From Bacteroidota bacterium (GTDB lineage Bacteria; Bacteroidota; Bacteroidia; B-17B0; Aurantibacillaceae), in the NCBI GenBank assembly GCA_013816895.1, contig JACDDR010000006.1:1-64000 (forward strand): DNA of 64,000 bases. The letters are read 5' to 3'. Both the position numbers and the translations under genes were made by a program. Shown piece by piece: positions 1 to 7,656 of this stretch; the stretch's first letter is position 1, and each line of letters begins with the position of its first letter. The notes below the pieces were generated by a model. The model worked only from the letters and a program-made list of their open reading frames with translations, searched no databases and was not told the DNA's origin.

Positions 1-335
1 AATTGATTTTGCTGAAGGCCGATAAACAACCTTTAACCGCTGCAATGGAAACAGAAGTTAAGCCCTTTACCAACAACAGATTTGAACTTCAAAAGGGAGA
101 TACTGTTTATTTATTTACCGATGGTTATGCCGATCAGTTCGGGGGGCGCAAGAAAAAAAACACTTCCATTGGCTTTGGAAAAAAATTCATGTACAAACAG
201 TTTAAAGAAACCCTTCTCAGCATTCAGGATAAAACAATGGAAGAGCAAAATGAAACTCTTCACGCTGTTTTTGAAGAATGGAAAGGCGATCTTCCGCAGG
301 TGGATGATGTATTGGTAATAGGAATCAGGATCTAA
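1..335 (+). CDS. SpoIIE/PP2C-type serine phosphatase, C-terminal fragment
   Basis: This is the last ~111 codons of a gene that begins left of the window. The fragment holds the end of a SpoIIE-like PP2C phosphatase domain: the metal-binding strand LFTDGYADQFGG and the closing DDVLVIGI motif. It closely matches the C-terminus of the propeller phosphatase at 23024-26218, which shares the DQFGG signature and a LPQ-DD ending, so the missing part is probably a sensor region plus the first half of the phosphatase. Family knowledge: such domains dephosphorylate serine or threonine on partner-switching regulators. The gene is convergent with the OmpA gene, 4 nt apart. The sensor type cannot be known from here. 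Confidence 0.85.
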   Translation, partial: LILLKADKQPLTAAMETEVKPFTNNRFELQKGDTVYLFTDGYADQFGGRKKKNTSIGFGKKFMYKQFKETLLSIQDKTMEEQNETLHAVFEEWKGDLPQVDDVLVIGIRI

Positions 336-339
336 TCAG

Positions 340-1005
340 CTATTTAATGTCACCGCGTTTGGCAGCTTTCTTTAATTTTTTATCCGCCATAATTGCTACT
401 TCCACACGACGATTCTGAGTGCGACCTTCCACTGTTTCGTTGGATTCTAAAGGCTGAGACTCGCCATAACCTACAGTTGTTATTCTTGAGCCTTTTATGC
501 TCTGCGTTTTTAGTGAGTTAGATACTGATTCCGCGCGCTTAACAGAAAGATCCTGGTTGTATTTGTCATCACCGGTATTGTCGGTATGTCCTTCAATTAA
601 TATTTCGGTATCGGGATATTTGTTCAGCACTTTAGCCAGTTTTGAAATGTTGGTAGTTGCTTCAGGTTTAAGCGTTGCGGAATTCACATCATAAAGTATG
701 CCTGTATCAAAAGTGATTTTAATTCCTTCACCAACACGTTCTACTTTCGCTCCTTCAAGGTCTTTTTGTATTTCAGCAGCTTGCTTGTCCATGTAATGCC
801 CTATTGCTCCGCCGGCAGCCCCTCCAACTGCAGCGCCTATGATAGCGCCAAGAATGGTGTTGTTGTTTGCGGCTTTACCAATCGCGGCTCCGGCTACAGC
901 ACCTGTGCCTGCGCCAATAGCGGCTCCCTTTTTTGTTTTATTCCAGCTTTTGCAGGCACCAAAAGATAATGCAAGCATTAAAATTGTCACGGTTAAATTT
1001 TTCAT
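340..1005 (-). CDS. OmpA-family lipoprotein with glycine-zipper segment
   Basis: A 221-residue predicted outer-membrane lipoprotein. The start at 1005 gives a short basic N-terminus, a hydrophobic core and a cysteine after SFGA, a lipobox-like site; an upstream in-frame start at 1023 would only add six residues. Residues ~25-75 are glycine/alanine-rich with repeated GxxxG spacing (glycine zipper), a membrane-associating feature. The C-terminal ~110 residues are an OmpA_C peptidoglycan-binding domain with the GHTDNTG motif and the QNRRVEV ending, including the Asp and Arg expected to hold diaminopimelate. It probably tethers the outer membrane to the wall. It is convergent with the phosphatase fragment. 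A second OmpA-domain protein lies at 39120-40034. Confidence 0.9.
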   Translation of the reverse strand: MKNLTVTILMLALSFGACKSWNKTKKGAAIGAGTGAVAGAAIGKAANNNTILGAIIGAAVGGAAGGAIGHYMDKQAAEIQKDLEGAKVERVGEGIKITFDTGILYDVNSATLKPEATTNISKLAKVLNKYPDTEILIEGHTDNTGDDKYNQDLSVKRAESVSNSLKTQSIKGSRITTVGYGESQPLESNETVEGRTQNRRVEVAIMADKKLKKAAKRGDIK

Positions 1006-1107
1006 TGTAATAGTATTTAACAAACACTACTCCAAAAGCATGCCAGTGCTAGTCTAAAAGCCAGATGAAATTTTTGGTAATGAAAGGTGAGGAAAATATT
1101 CCCGTTA

Positions 1108-1416
1108 TCAGAATAAACCAGGCATTAATCCGCCTGCAACTTTTTTCATTTCCTCGCCATGAATCGTGTCGGCTTTTTCAATAGCAAGATTCATCGCTTT
1201 CATTAACTGCGCTTCCAGTTCGGTTTTATCGCCGTGCTGAAGCGAGGAGGCCACCGTTATTTTTTTTATTTTTCGGTTACCCGTAATATCAATTTTAATA
1301 TCTCCACCGGCTGATTCCACGCTCAGCACTGTATTGTCCAGCCTGTCTTTAATTTCTCCGGCAATTTTTTTTGCTTCCTGCAATTTGCCCATCATGTCTC
1401 CGAATTTTCCTAACAT
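1108..1416 (-). CDS. ybaB: YbaB/EbfC family nucleoid-associated protein
   Basis: A 102-residue protein of the usual length for the YbaB/EbfC family, which binds DNA as a dimer. The sequence shows the N-terminal FGDMMGKLQEAKK helix, a central GGDIKIDITGNRKIKKI strand region and the C-terminal KKVAGGLMPGLF, all typical. It begins 7 nt after the nadE stop and is probably co-transcribed with it. In many bacteria ybaB sits next to recR or dnaX; here it is with nadE instead. No promoter of its own is visible. Confidence 0.93.
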   Translation of the reverse strand: MLGKFGDMMGKLQEAKKIAGEIKDRLDNTVLSVESAGGDIKIDITGNRKIKKITVASSLQHGDKTELEAQLMKAMNLAIEKADTIHGEEMKKVAGGLMPGLF

Positions 1417-1423
1417 ATTATCT

Positions 1424-2200
1424 TTATTTTAATTCTTTTGGTATCATGCACACAGGTATGGGGTCGATCTTATGACGATTTGCCCCGTGTCGCCCTTTAT
1501 AGATTTCCATTACTGTTTTTTGCCGCTCCGAAAACGCGTAAGTTTGTTTATTGGCAAGGTATTCCATGGCCCATTCCAGTTCAGGATAAGTTGCCCCGAT
1601 TTGATCTTCGTCTGTTCGCCCGTCGGCAAACAAACCGTCGGTAGGCTTTGCTGCCTGGATATTGCTTATTACATTCAGCTCTTTCGCCAGCGCATATACC
1701 TCAGTTTTATAAAGGTCGGCTATCGGCGAAATATCCACACCCCCATCGCCATACTTGGTAAAAAAACCAACGCCAAAATCTTCCACTTTATTTCCGGTTC
1801 CGGTTACTAAAAGGCGGTGGTGTGTGGCAAAGGCATACAACGTGCTCATTCGGATACGCGCGCGCGTATTGGCCATGCTGAGGAAATCCTGGTTTTCTTT
1901 TGGCAACACCAATTCAAAAGCTTCCAGCACGGGAGTTAATTCAACGGTGGCGGATTCAACATTCTTAAAGCTCTTTTTAAGATGTTCAATATGCTCATTA
2001 CTCCTGTCGAATTCGTTTTTAAACTGACGGATGGGCATGTTCAACACAATAACCTTTTTGCCAGTGAGCGCGCAGAGCGTGGATGTTACGGCGCTGTCGA
2101 TACCGCCGGAAATTCCAACAACAAATCCGTCGGTTTTTGAATTATCCGAATAATCTTTTAACCACTTAACAATAAACGAAACAATTTCTTTGTCTTGCAT
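1424..2200 (-). CDS. nadE: NH3-dependent NAD+ synthetase
   Basis: A 258-residue cytoplasmic enzyme that amidates nicotinic acid adenine dinucleotide to NAD+ using ATP and ammonia. The N-type ATP pyrophosphatase P-loop SGGIDSA is at residues 31-37, and the later GTGNKVEDFGVGFFTKYGDGG stretch matches the conserved substrate/ATP site. There is no N-terminal glutaminase (nitrilase) domain, so it should use free ammonia or ammonia supplied by a partner. The length fits the short, ammonia-dependent form. ybaB follows after 7 nt, so the two probably form an operon. No exact TAnnTTTG element was found directly upstream. Confidence 0.95.
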   Translation of the reverse strand: MQDKEIVSFIVKWLKDYSDNSKTDGFVVGISGGIDSAVTSTLCALTGKKVIVLNMPIRQFKNEFDRSNEHIEHLKKSFKNVESATVELTPVLEAFELVLPKENQDFLSMANTRARIRMSTLYAFATHHRLLVTGTGNKVEDFGVGFFTKYGDGGVDISPIADLYKTEVYALAKELNVISNIQAAKPTDGLFADGRTDEDQIGATYPELEWAMEYLANKQTYAFSERQKTVMEIYKGRHGANRHKIDPIPVCMIPKELK

Positions 2201-2304
2201 GGTATGTATTTTTGTTACTGTGCAGAGAACACATCAAATTAGTAGTTAACAAAATTTGTTTGTAAAGTTAAGGATTTGCTGGTGGTTTTTAATGATAAGG
2301 TCTT

Positions 2305-2312
2305 TATTTTTG
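2305..2312 (+). promoter_or_regulatory. -7 promoter element TATTTTTG touching the SprT-like start
   Basis: Exact match to the Bacteroidota -7 consensus TAnnTTTG, ending 4 nt before the GTG start at 2317. No well-spaced TTTG is seen upstream (the nearest is 26 nt away). The position predicts a leaderless or almost leaderless mRNA. Confidence 0.55.
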
Positions 2313-2316
2313 CAGT

Positions 2317-2970
2317 GTGGATCTAAGAGCAGTTCAGTACCAGAAAAATTCGGAAATATTAAAAAAGTATTTGCCGGAAGAAAGCGTTGAGTTAATTGCG
2401 AAATGGATCGTAGAGCTTGATTTTAAATTAAAAATAAAGAGAGAAAGAAGCACGCGTCTGGGCGATTACACTTCGCCTCACAACGGATTCAACCATACAA
2501 TAACCGTTAACCACAACCTCAATAAATTTTCTTTCCTTATTACCCTTGTGCATGAGGTGGCTCACCTTGTAACCTATAACGAGCATAAGAATTCAGTTAA
2601 TCCGCACGGGAAAGAGTGGAAGCAAAATTTTCAAAAACTGATGCAGCCTTTTTTAACGCCTGATATTTTTCCGCTTGAAATTTTTTCAGCGCTAAGGAGT
2701 TACATGCAAAACCCTGCAGCTACCAGTTGCACAGATACCAAGTTATTGCGGGTATTAAAGCTGCACGATGAAAACTCTGATTTGTTGTTTTTAGAACGTA
2801 TTCCTGCGGATACCTTGTTTTTGTACAACGGCAATAAGATTTTTAAAAAAGGAGAAAAAATAAGAAAGCGCATTAAATGCGTTGAAATAAAATCCGGGAG
2901 CACGTACCTCTTTAACCCGTTAACGGAAGTACAGGTGTTTGATCCGTCTAACGTTCAATCACCTTTGTAG
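2317..2970 (+). CDS. SprT-like zinc metalloprotein
   Basis: A 217-residue protein with a SprT-like metal site: HEVAH at residues 79-83 (two zinc His and the catalytic Glu) followed by a third His at 97 in NPHGKEW. SprT-like proteins resemble the DNA-protein-crosslink protease Spartan, but the bacterial substrates are poorly defined. The start is GTG. It lies only 4 nt after a perfect TATTTTTG -7 promoter element (2305-2312), so the transcript probably begins at or beside the start codon. The last 23 bases overlap the end of the convergent LacI-type gene. The C-terminal ~80 residues look like a small zinc-ribbon-less beta domain as found in SprT proteins, but this is uncertain. Confidence 0.88.
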   Translation: MDLRAVQYQKNSEILKKYLPEESVELIAKWIVELDFKLKIKRERSTRLGDYTSPHNGFNHTITVNHNLNKFSFLITLVHEVAHLVTYNEHKNSVNPHGKEWKQNFQKLMQPFLTPDIFPLEIFSALRSYMQNPAATSCTDTKLLRVLKLHDENSDLLFLERIPADTLFLYNGNKIFKKGEKIRKRIKCVEIKSGSTYLFNPLTEVQVFDPSNVQSPL

Positions 2971-3958
2971 CAAGCACCACGTTCGACTTGTTCAGTTGTT
3001 TTCCGTCAATGATATCCAGCATGAGCAGTGAGGCATTCTTGCCTATCTCTTCAATGGGCTGCGAAACAGAAACCACTTTTTTATCGATGATATTAAAAAG
3101 TTCAATGTCGTCAAAACTGGCTATCCGTAATCTGTCAGAATGTTTTTCGAATTCTTTTTTGCGGATTGTTTTAAGCAGTGCAGTGGCAATATGATTGTTA
3201 AGGGCGTAAACAGCATCCAGGTCGGGATGTGAAGTAAGTAATTCTTTTAAAGCGTTATCTACATCCTCGTTAATGTTTTCGAAACGGATCAGTTTAATAA
3301 GGGAATCATCCTGCTTTAGTTTATTTTTAAGAAGCGCGTCTTTATAGCCATTCACGCGGTCTTCAATGGTACTCAGGTAGGACGGAGTGATGGAAAGACA
3401 AGCGATTTTTTTACTTCCTTTTTTTATTAAATAGGTTACTACTTCCAGCGACCCTCCGTAATTATCAATCACCACATAGTTGGTATTAAAGAGTGGAAGA
3501 AGCCGGTCGATAAATACCAGCGGGGTTTTCGCGAAACGCGGCTGGTCGTAAAAAGATGAATCTTTAAATGTGGTGGCTACAATTACACCGTCTACTCCCT
3601 GCTGGTTGAGCATCATTTCTACCAGGCGTTTTTCTTTTTCTTCATTTTCTTCGGTACTGCACACCATAAGATTATAGCCGCGGTCAAATAAAACATGCTC
3701 TATGTTTTTTGCGATGGTGGAATAAAACGGATTTGAAATATCGGCCACAATCAATCCCACAAAATAACTTTTACCGGTGCGCAATGCTTTGGCAAACTTG
3801 TTGGGCGTGTAATCGAGCTGCGATACCGCGTCTAATACGGCCGATTGTGTTTTTTTACTTATTCCATACTGGTTGCCTTTACCGTTAAGCACCATGGAGA
3901 TTAGCGTTTTTGAATAGCCGAGTTGTTTCGACAGATCTTCAAGTTGTAGTCTTTTCAT
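2948..3958 (-). CDS. LacI/PurR-family transcriptional regulator
   Basis: A 336-residue repressor-type protein. Residues 1-60 form the LacI helix-turn-helix and hinge: LEDLSKQLGYSKTLISMVLNG, then the hinge region LDYTPNKFAKALRTGKS. Residues ~60-336 are a periplasmic-binding-protein-like effector domain (VGLIVADISNPFYSTI opens it). The ligand is probably a sugar or nucleoside but cannot be read from sequence. The gene is divergent from the aminotransferase at 4193 with 234 nt between them. A near-palindrome CCTAATTTAGG (4006-4016) lies just upstream of a weak -7 element, so autoregulation is possible. It overlaps the SprT-like gene tail to tail by 23 bp. Odd: no sugar-catabolism genes sit beside it. 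Confidence 0.93.
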   Translation of the reverse strand: MKRLQLEDLSKQLGYSKTLISMVLNGKGNQYGISKKTQSAVLDAVSQLDYTPNKFAKALRTGKSYFVGLIVADISNPFYSTIAKNIEHVLFDRGYNLMVCSTEENEEKEKRLVEMMLNQQGVDGVIVATTFKDSSFYDQPRFAKTPLVFIDRLLPLFNTNYVVIDNYGGSLEVVTYLIKKGSKKIACLSITPSYLSTIEDRVNGYKDALLKNKLKQDDSLIKLIRFENINEDVDNALKELLTSHPDLDAVYALNNHIATALLKTIRKKEFEKHSDRLRIASFDDIELFNIIDKKVVSVSQPIEEIGKNASLLMLDIIDGKQLNKSNVVLATKVIER

Positions 3959-4134
3959 AGCTCGTGGATTAAGTAAGTAAAGTAACTTTGATAAGTAAAT
4001 CTAAACCTAATTTAGGAAAAGGAATAGAATATACAAGCCTGAATTAAAAGGATTTAGATGTAAGAGCCAGACTTAAAGACGATTTTAGGTTTTTTATAGC
4101 TGAAAGCTTAAATCTCAACAAGTTTTAAATAATG

Positions 4135-4165
4135 TTTGAATAATGTATTTATTGATTTAGGTTTG
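4135..4165 (+). promoter_or_regulatory. Promoter TTTG-N19-TAGGTTTG for the aminotransferase
   Basis: TTTG at 4135-4138 and TAGGTTTG at 4158-4165 with 19 nt between them match the Bacteroidota -33/-7 promoter. The start codon is at 4193, giving a leader of about 20-25 nt. The -7 overlaps a TTTAGG word also present at 4006-4016 and 4083-4089, a possible but unproven operator half-site. Confidence 0.75.
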
Positions 4166-4192
4166 TAACCTTTAATTATACTGTAACATTCC

Positions 4193-5449
4193 ATGAAAGT
4201 TTCCAGGTTAGCCGAACATATAATAGGTTCTGAAATTATTAAACTTGCCGCCGAAGTAAATGAAAAAGTTAAGGCGGGAGAAAATATATACAATCTCACC
4301 ATCGGCGATTTTAACCCGAAAGAATTTCCAATACCTTCTGAGCTTAAGCAGCTGATTGTTGATGCTTACTTCGCTGATCAAACCAATTATCCCGCGGCGG
4401 ATGGTATGCTGGAGCTGCGACAGGCGGTTAGCGGGTTATTAAAGCAACGTGGCGGACTGGATTATAAGACGGATGAAATATTAATTGCCGGTGGCGCCAG
4501 GCCTGTGATCTATGCTATTTTCAGGGCCCTGGTTGATGCAAACGATACCGTTATTTTTGCGGTGCCTTCATGGAACAATAATCACTACAGTTATCTGACC
4601 TCAGCCCAACAGGTGGTAATAGAAGCCAGGGCAGAAAATAATTTTATGCCGCGTGCGGCGGATATTGAACCACATATTTCAAAGGCTACGCTTGTTGCCT
4701 TATGTTCACCGCAAAACCCTACAGGTACTGTGTTTACGAAAAAAGGCCTGGAAGAAATCTGTGATCTTATTCTTGAAGAAAATAAAAAAAGAGGGCCCGA
4801 ACAAAAACCCGTTTACCTGATGTACGATCAGATCTACTGGGCATTAACTATTGGAGATGTGAAACATTATGATCCAGTATCTCTTCGTCCTGAAATGAAA
4901 AATTACACGGTGTATGTGGATGGTATCTCCAAATCACTTGCCGCAACGGGCGTGAGGGTAGGATGGAGCATGGGCCCGAAGTTTCTTATTGATAAAATGA
5001 AATCTATTTTAACGCACGTGGGCGCCTGGGCGCCAAAAGCGGAGCAGATGGCCACAGCAGCCTATCTTACACAGCTTGATAAATACGACGCGTTTCTTGT
5101 TGTTCAAAAGCAAAAAATTAACGAACGCCTCTCGGGGTTTCATACGGGCTTCCAGAAATTAAAATCAGAAGGACATCAGGTAGATTCCATTACACCACAA
5201 GCCGCTATTTATTTAACGGTACGTTTTTCGCTTCATGGAAAAAAGAAAGCAGACGGCGAAACATTAACCACTACAAAAGACATTACAAAATATTTGCTGG
5301 ATGAAGCTAAATTAGCCATCGTACCTTTTTACGCTTTCGGGGCTTCGGAAAATTCAGACTGGTATCGCCTTTCGGTAGGAACCTGCAGCATAAAGGACGT
5401 AGAGGGCATCATCAGCAATCTGAGGGACGCACTTCAGAAATTATCATAA
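4193..5449 (+). CDS. PLP-dependent aminotransferase, class I/II
   Basis: A 418-residue fold-type I aminotransferase. The N-terminal LTIGDFNPKEFPIP opens the substrate pocket, SPQNPTGTVF carries the conserved Asn, and the PLP lysine is K247 in DGISKSLAATGVRVGW. The C-terminal YRLSVGTC supplies the carboxylate-binding Arg. It resembles aspartate or aromatic aminotransferases of subgroup I-alpha; the exact amino acid is not determinable. It has a good promoter at 4135-4165 and a strong terminator right after the stop, so it is a single-gene unit. The divergent LacI-type gene could control it, but there is no direct evidence. Confidence 0.9.
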   Translation: MKVSRLAEHIIGSEIIKLAAEVNEKVKAGENIYNLTIGDFNPKEFPIPSELKQLIVDAYFADQTNYPAADGMLELRQAVSGLLKQRGGLDYKTDEILIAGGARPVIYAIFRALVDANDTVIFAVPSWNNNHYSYLTSAQQVVIEARAENNFMPRAADIEPHISKATLVALCSPQNPTGTVFTKKGLEEICDLILEENKKRGPEQKPVYLMYDQIYWALTIGDVKHYDPVSLRPEMKNYTVYVDGISKSLAATGVRVGWSMGPKFLIDKMKSILTHVGAWAPKAEQMATAAYLTQLDKYDAFLVVQKQKINERLSGFHTGFQKLKSEGHQVDSITPQAAIYLTVRFSLHGKKKADGETLTTTKDITKYLLDEAKLAIVPFYAFGASENSDWYRLSVGTCSIKDVEGIISNLRDALQKLS

Positions 5450-5481
5450 AAAAAGCCGTCTCTGAAATGAGACGGCTTTTT
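5450..5481. terminator. Bidirectional intrinsic terminator
   Basis: GCCGTCTC and GAGACGGC form an 8-bp perfect stem with a 6-nt loop, flanked by an A-run on the left and a T-run on the right. It can stop the rightward aminotransferase and the leftward T9SS gene that ends at 5501. Confidence 0.9.
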
Positions 5482-5500
5482 GTTTTTAGAATTCTAATTT

Positions 5501-7582
5501 TTATTGAACCACAACTTTTTTAGTGGTTACAGTATTGCCTGCTTTAATATTAAGAAGGTAAATGCCTTTTGAAAAACCAGTCATTTCAAGATGAATGTTA
5601 TTAGAACCAACATTGCAGTTTGAACTAACTTTTTTCACTTCCTTACCAATGATGTTAAAGATAGAAATTTCAACCAAAGTGTTTTCCTTAAGATCAATTG
5701 TAAGAGTTGTACTCTCGTTAGTAGGGTTAGGGTAAACGCTTGCATCATTCGTTTCATTAGCGTTTACTTTTACTTCCGTAGGTATTGGTAAAACAAAATT
5801 AAGATTTGCGTTGCTGTACCAATGTGTATTTGCTGTTAACTGGCTATAAGGATTGCTATTTACAACGGCTACCGGTAATGTAAAAGTTACCGACGTAGAA
5901 GAAGTGTACGTTTGCGCACTTACAACAGGGGCAGAAAAATGGAACATGGCTTTGGTATTAACGGGCGTTCCAATAGGAGTAACGTTTACTTTTGTTGGAG
6001 AAATAGAATATAAACTTCCAGTTATTTCTACCAAGCGGGTTTTAACTTCGGGAATATTGTTCCAATTCTTACCGCCTATGGTAAAGGCAGGATTTGATTC
6101 AGCCCAGGTATAGATAATAAATTTGCCATCAGGTGTTCTGCTTAACTGAATCCTGGATCCGGAGCGAACTTTAGAACCAGCATCTATATCCCACGGATTA
6201 TCTAAATAACCTGGGTTAGTGCTAATATCACTCGGTCCTTCAGAGGTTAAAGAGTCGATCGTCAGATATTTCCAGGCACTTGTTCCGTTACCGTAAAAAT
6301 CATACAGATAAGGTTTTTTGCCGGGTGTAAAATCCCAGGAATAATTTTCAGGCGTAAATGTTTGAGTGTAATCCAATGAATCGATATTTGTATTAGAGGA
6401 GCTGTTAAGAACGCAGGCCATATGTAAATTTCCATTCATGTCAACTGTAGCGTCAAAGCCTTCAGCAGTATTAACAGAAGGCACAACAACTGTAGACCCC
6501 GCAACTGGCTCAAGACGTTTTAAAATTGTTGAATAAGTAGGAACAGAGAAATCAATTCCTGAGAGTAATGCCCAGCTTGTTCCTCCATTTATAGTTTTAT
6601 AAATGATAGGCTGGTATCCTCGGTTAGAACCGATAGTGCCAGCTTTAACTCCAACAGCAATTGCGTAACCTGTCATTCCATCCTGTGACCAGGCCATTAC
6701 CGGCATAAAACCAAGATGTTTTGAATTATCAGTTCTTAACTCCGTAGTTGGAATAATTGAATCTCCTGTCCAGTTGAATACACCGGCGTTAAAAGTCCCT
6801 GTTGCGATCCTGAAGCCACGTAAGCCTATTGAAACGGCGTTAATGTCTTCACAGATATAACCGATTGTTCTTACTTTACCATCATTGGTGGTAGCGAAAG
6901 AATAAGCAGCATAATCCATTTTATCTGTACTAGGATATGGTGCAGTATTAGAAAGAACCTGCATGGCATTTGGCGCGGCACTTGCGGTATTATTATAGTT
7001 ACCCGCACCTAATTGTTTACTGGCAACCCAGCTGCCGATCCAGTTTGTACCATCCGTTACAATACCTGAACCTACAACGTAGGCGTTACTTAGCAAGGTG
7101 TTACCTGGTGCGCTATAAATTGCCCCTTGCGGATAACGTCCGGGGCTGGTACCGTCGCTCCAAAAACAAGTACTGTCCCAGGCCGCACCTCCATTAGTAG
7201 TAATATGCGCGATGATAGCTCCTGAATTGTTTGCCGGAGATGCTGTAAAACCCGGCCCTTTGCGGTGGATGTACGATACCGTTTTAACATAAGGATTATA
7301 ATGTAAAGTTTTTTGCCCGTCAATTAAAACCCCATAAATATTGTTTGAAGTTGTAACAGCACTCCACGAAGGAACCGCCATAGTTGACGCAAGCGGCGAG
7401 TTAGTTATAGTTTGAGGCTGACTCGCCTTAGAAATATTATTTTCATTTTTCAGTTTTGAAAGGTAAACTGATGGTGCCTGTGATGCAAAGTGATTGGTTA
7501 CACCATGTTGGGTACCCTTATTTTGTGCCAAAGAGGTGAGCCCTCCTAAAACCGCGACCGTAAGTAGTAATTTATGTTTCAT
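5501..7582 (-). CDS. Secreted Asp-box protein with T9SS sorting domain (paralogue 1)
   Basis: A 693-residue exported protein, function unknown. It has an N-terminal signal peptide (MKHKLLLTVAVLGGLTSLAQ), a long body with Asp-box-like repeats (NGGAAWDST, NGGTSWALL) of the type found in beta-propellers, and a C-terminal type A T9SS sorting domain (~residues 615-693) with SVYPNPTNES and the KGIYLLNIKAG motif. It would cross the outer membrane by T9SS and be anchored or released. It is clearly paralogous to the next two genes; shared blocks include IYGVLI, SYIHRKGP, RYPQGAIYSAPGNTLLSNAYVVGSG and NPYSQLT. The upstream paralogue's terminator lies in its 74-nt leader and I see no exact -7 element, so expression may depend on read-through. 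Confidence 0.88.
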   Translation of the reverse strand: MKHKLLLTVAVLGGLTSLAQNKGTQHGVTNHFASQAPSVYLSKLKNENNISKASQPQTITNSPLASTMAVPSWSAVTTSNNIYGVLIDGQKTLHYNPYVKTVSYIHRKGPGFTASPANNSGAIIAHITTNGGAAWDSTCFWSDGTSPGRYPQGAIYSAPGNTLLSNAYVVGSGIVTDGTNWIGSWVASKQLGAGNYNNTASAAPNAMQVLSNTAPYPSTDKMDYAAYSFATTNDGKVRTIGYICEDINAVSIGLRGFRIATGTFNAGVFNWTGDSIIPTTELRTDNSKHLGFMPVMAWSQDGMTGYAIAVGVKAGTIGSNRGYQPIIYKTINGGTSWALLSGIDFSVPTYSTILKRLEPVAGSTVVVPSVNTAEGFDATVDMNGNLHMACVLNSSSNTNIDSLDYTQTFTPENYSWDFTPGKKPYLYDFYGNGTSAWKYLTIDSLTSEGPSDISTNPGYLDNPWDIDAGSKVRSGSRIQLSRTPDGKFIIYTWAESNPAFTIGGKNWNNIPEVKTRLVEITGSLYSISPTKVNVTPIGTPVNTKAMFHFSAPVVSAQTYTSSTSVTFTLPVAVVNSNPYSQLTANTHWYSNANLNFVLPIPTEVKVNANETNDASVYPNPTNESTTLTIDLKENTLVEISIFNIIGKEVKKVSSNCNVGSNNIHLEMTGFSKGIYLLNIKAGNTVTTKKVVVQ

Positions 7583-7602
7583 GTTATATGGGATTTAAAT
7601 TT

Positions 7603-7636
7603 AAAAAAAAGCCGCTCCGGTAAGGAACGGCTTTTT
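7603..7636 (-). terminator. Terminator after T9SS paralogue 2
   Basis: Leftward stem GCCGTTCC/GGAGCGGC (one mismatch) with a 5-nt loop, followed on the minus strand by an eight-T run. It separates paralogues 2 and 1. Confidence 0.85.
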
Positions 7637-7656
7637 AAATTAAGATGATTTAGTGC

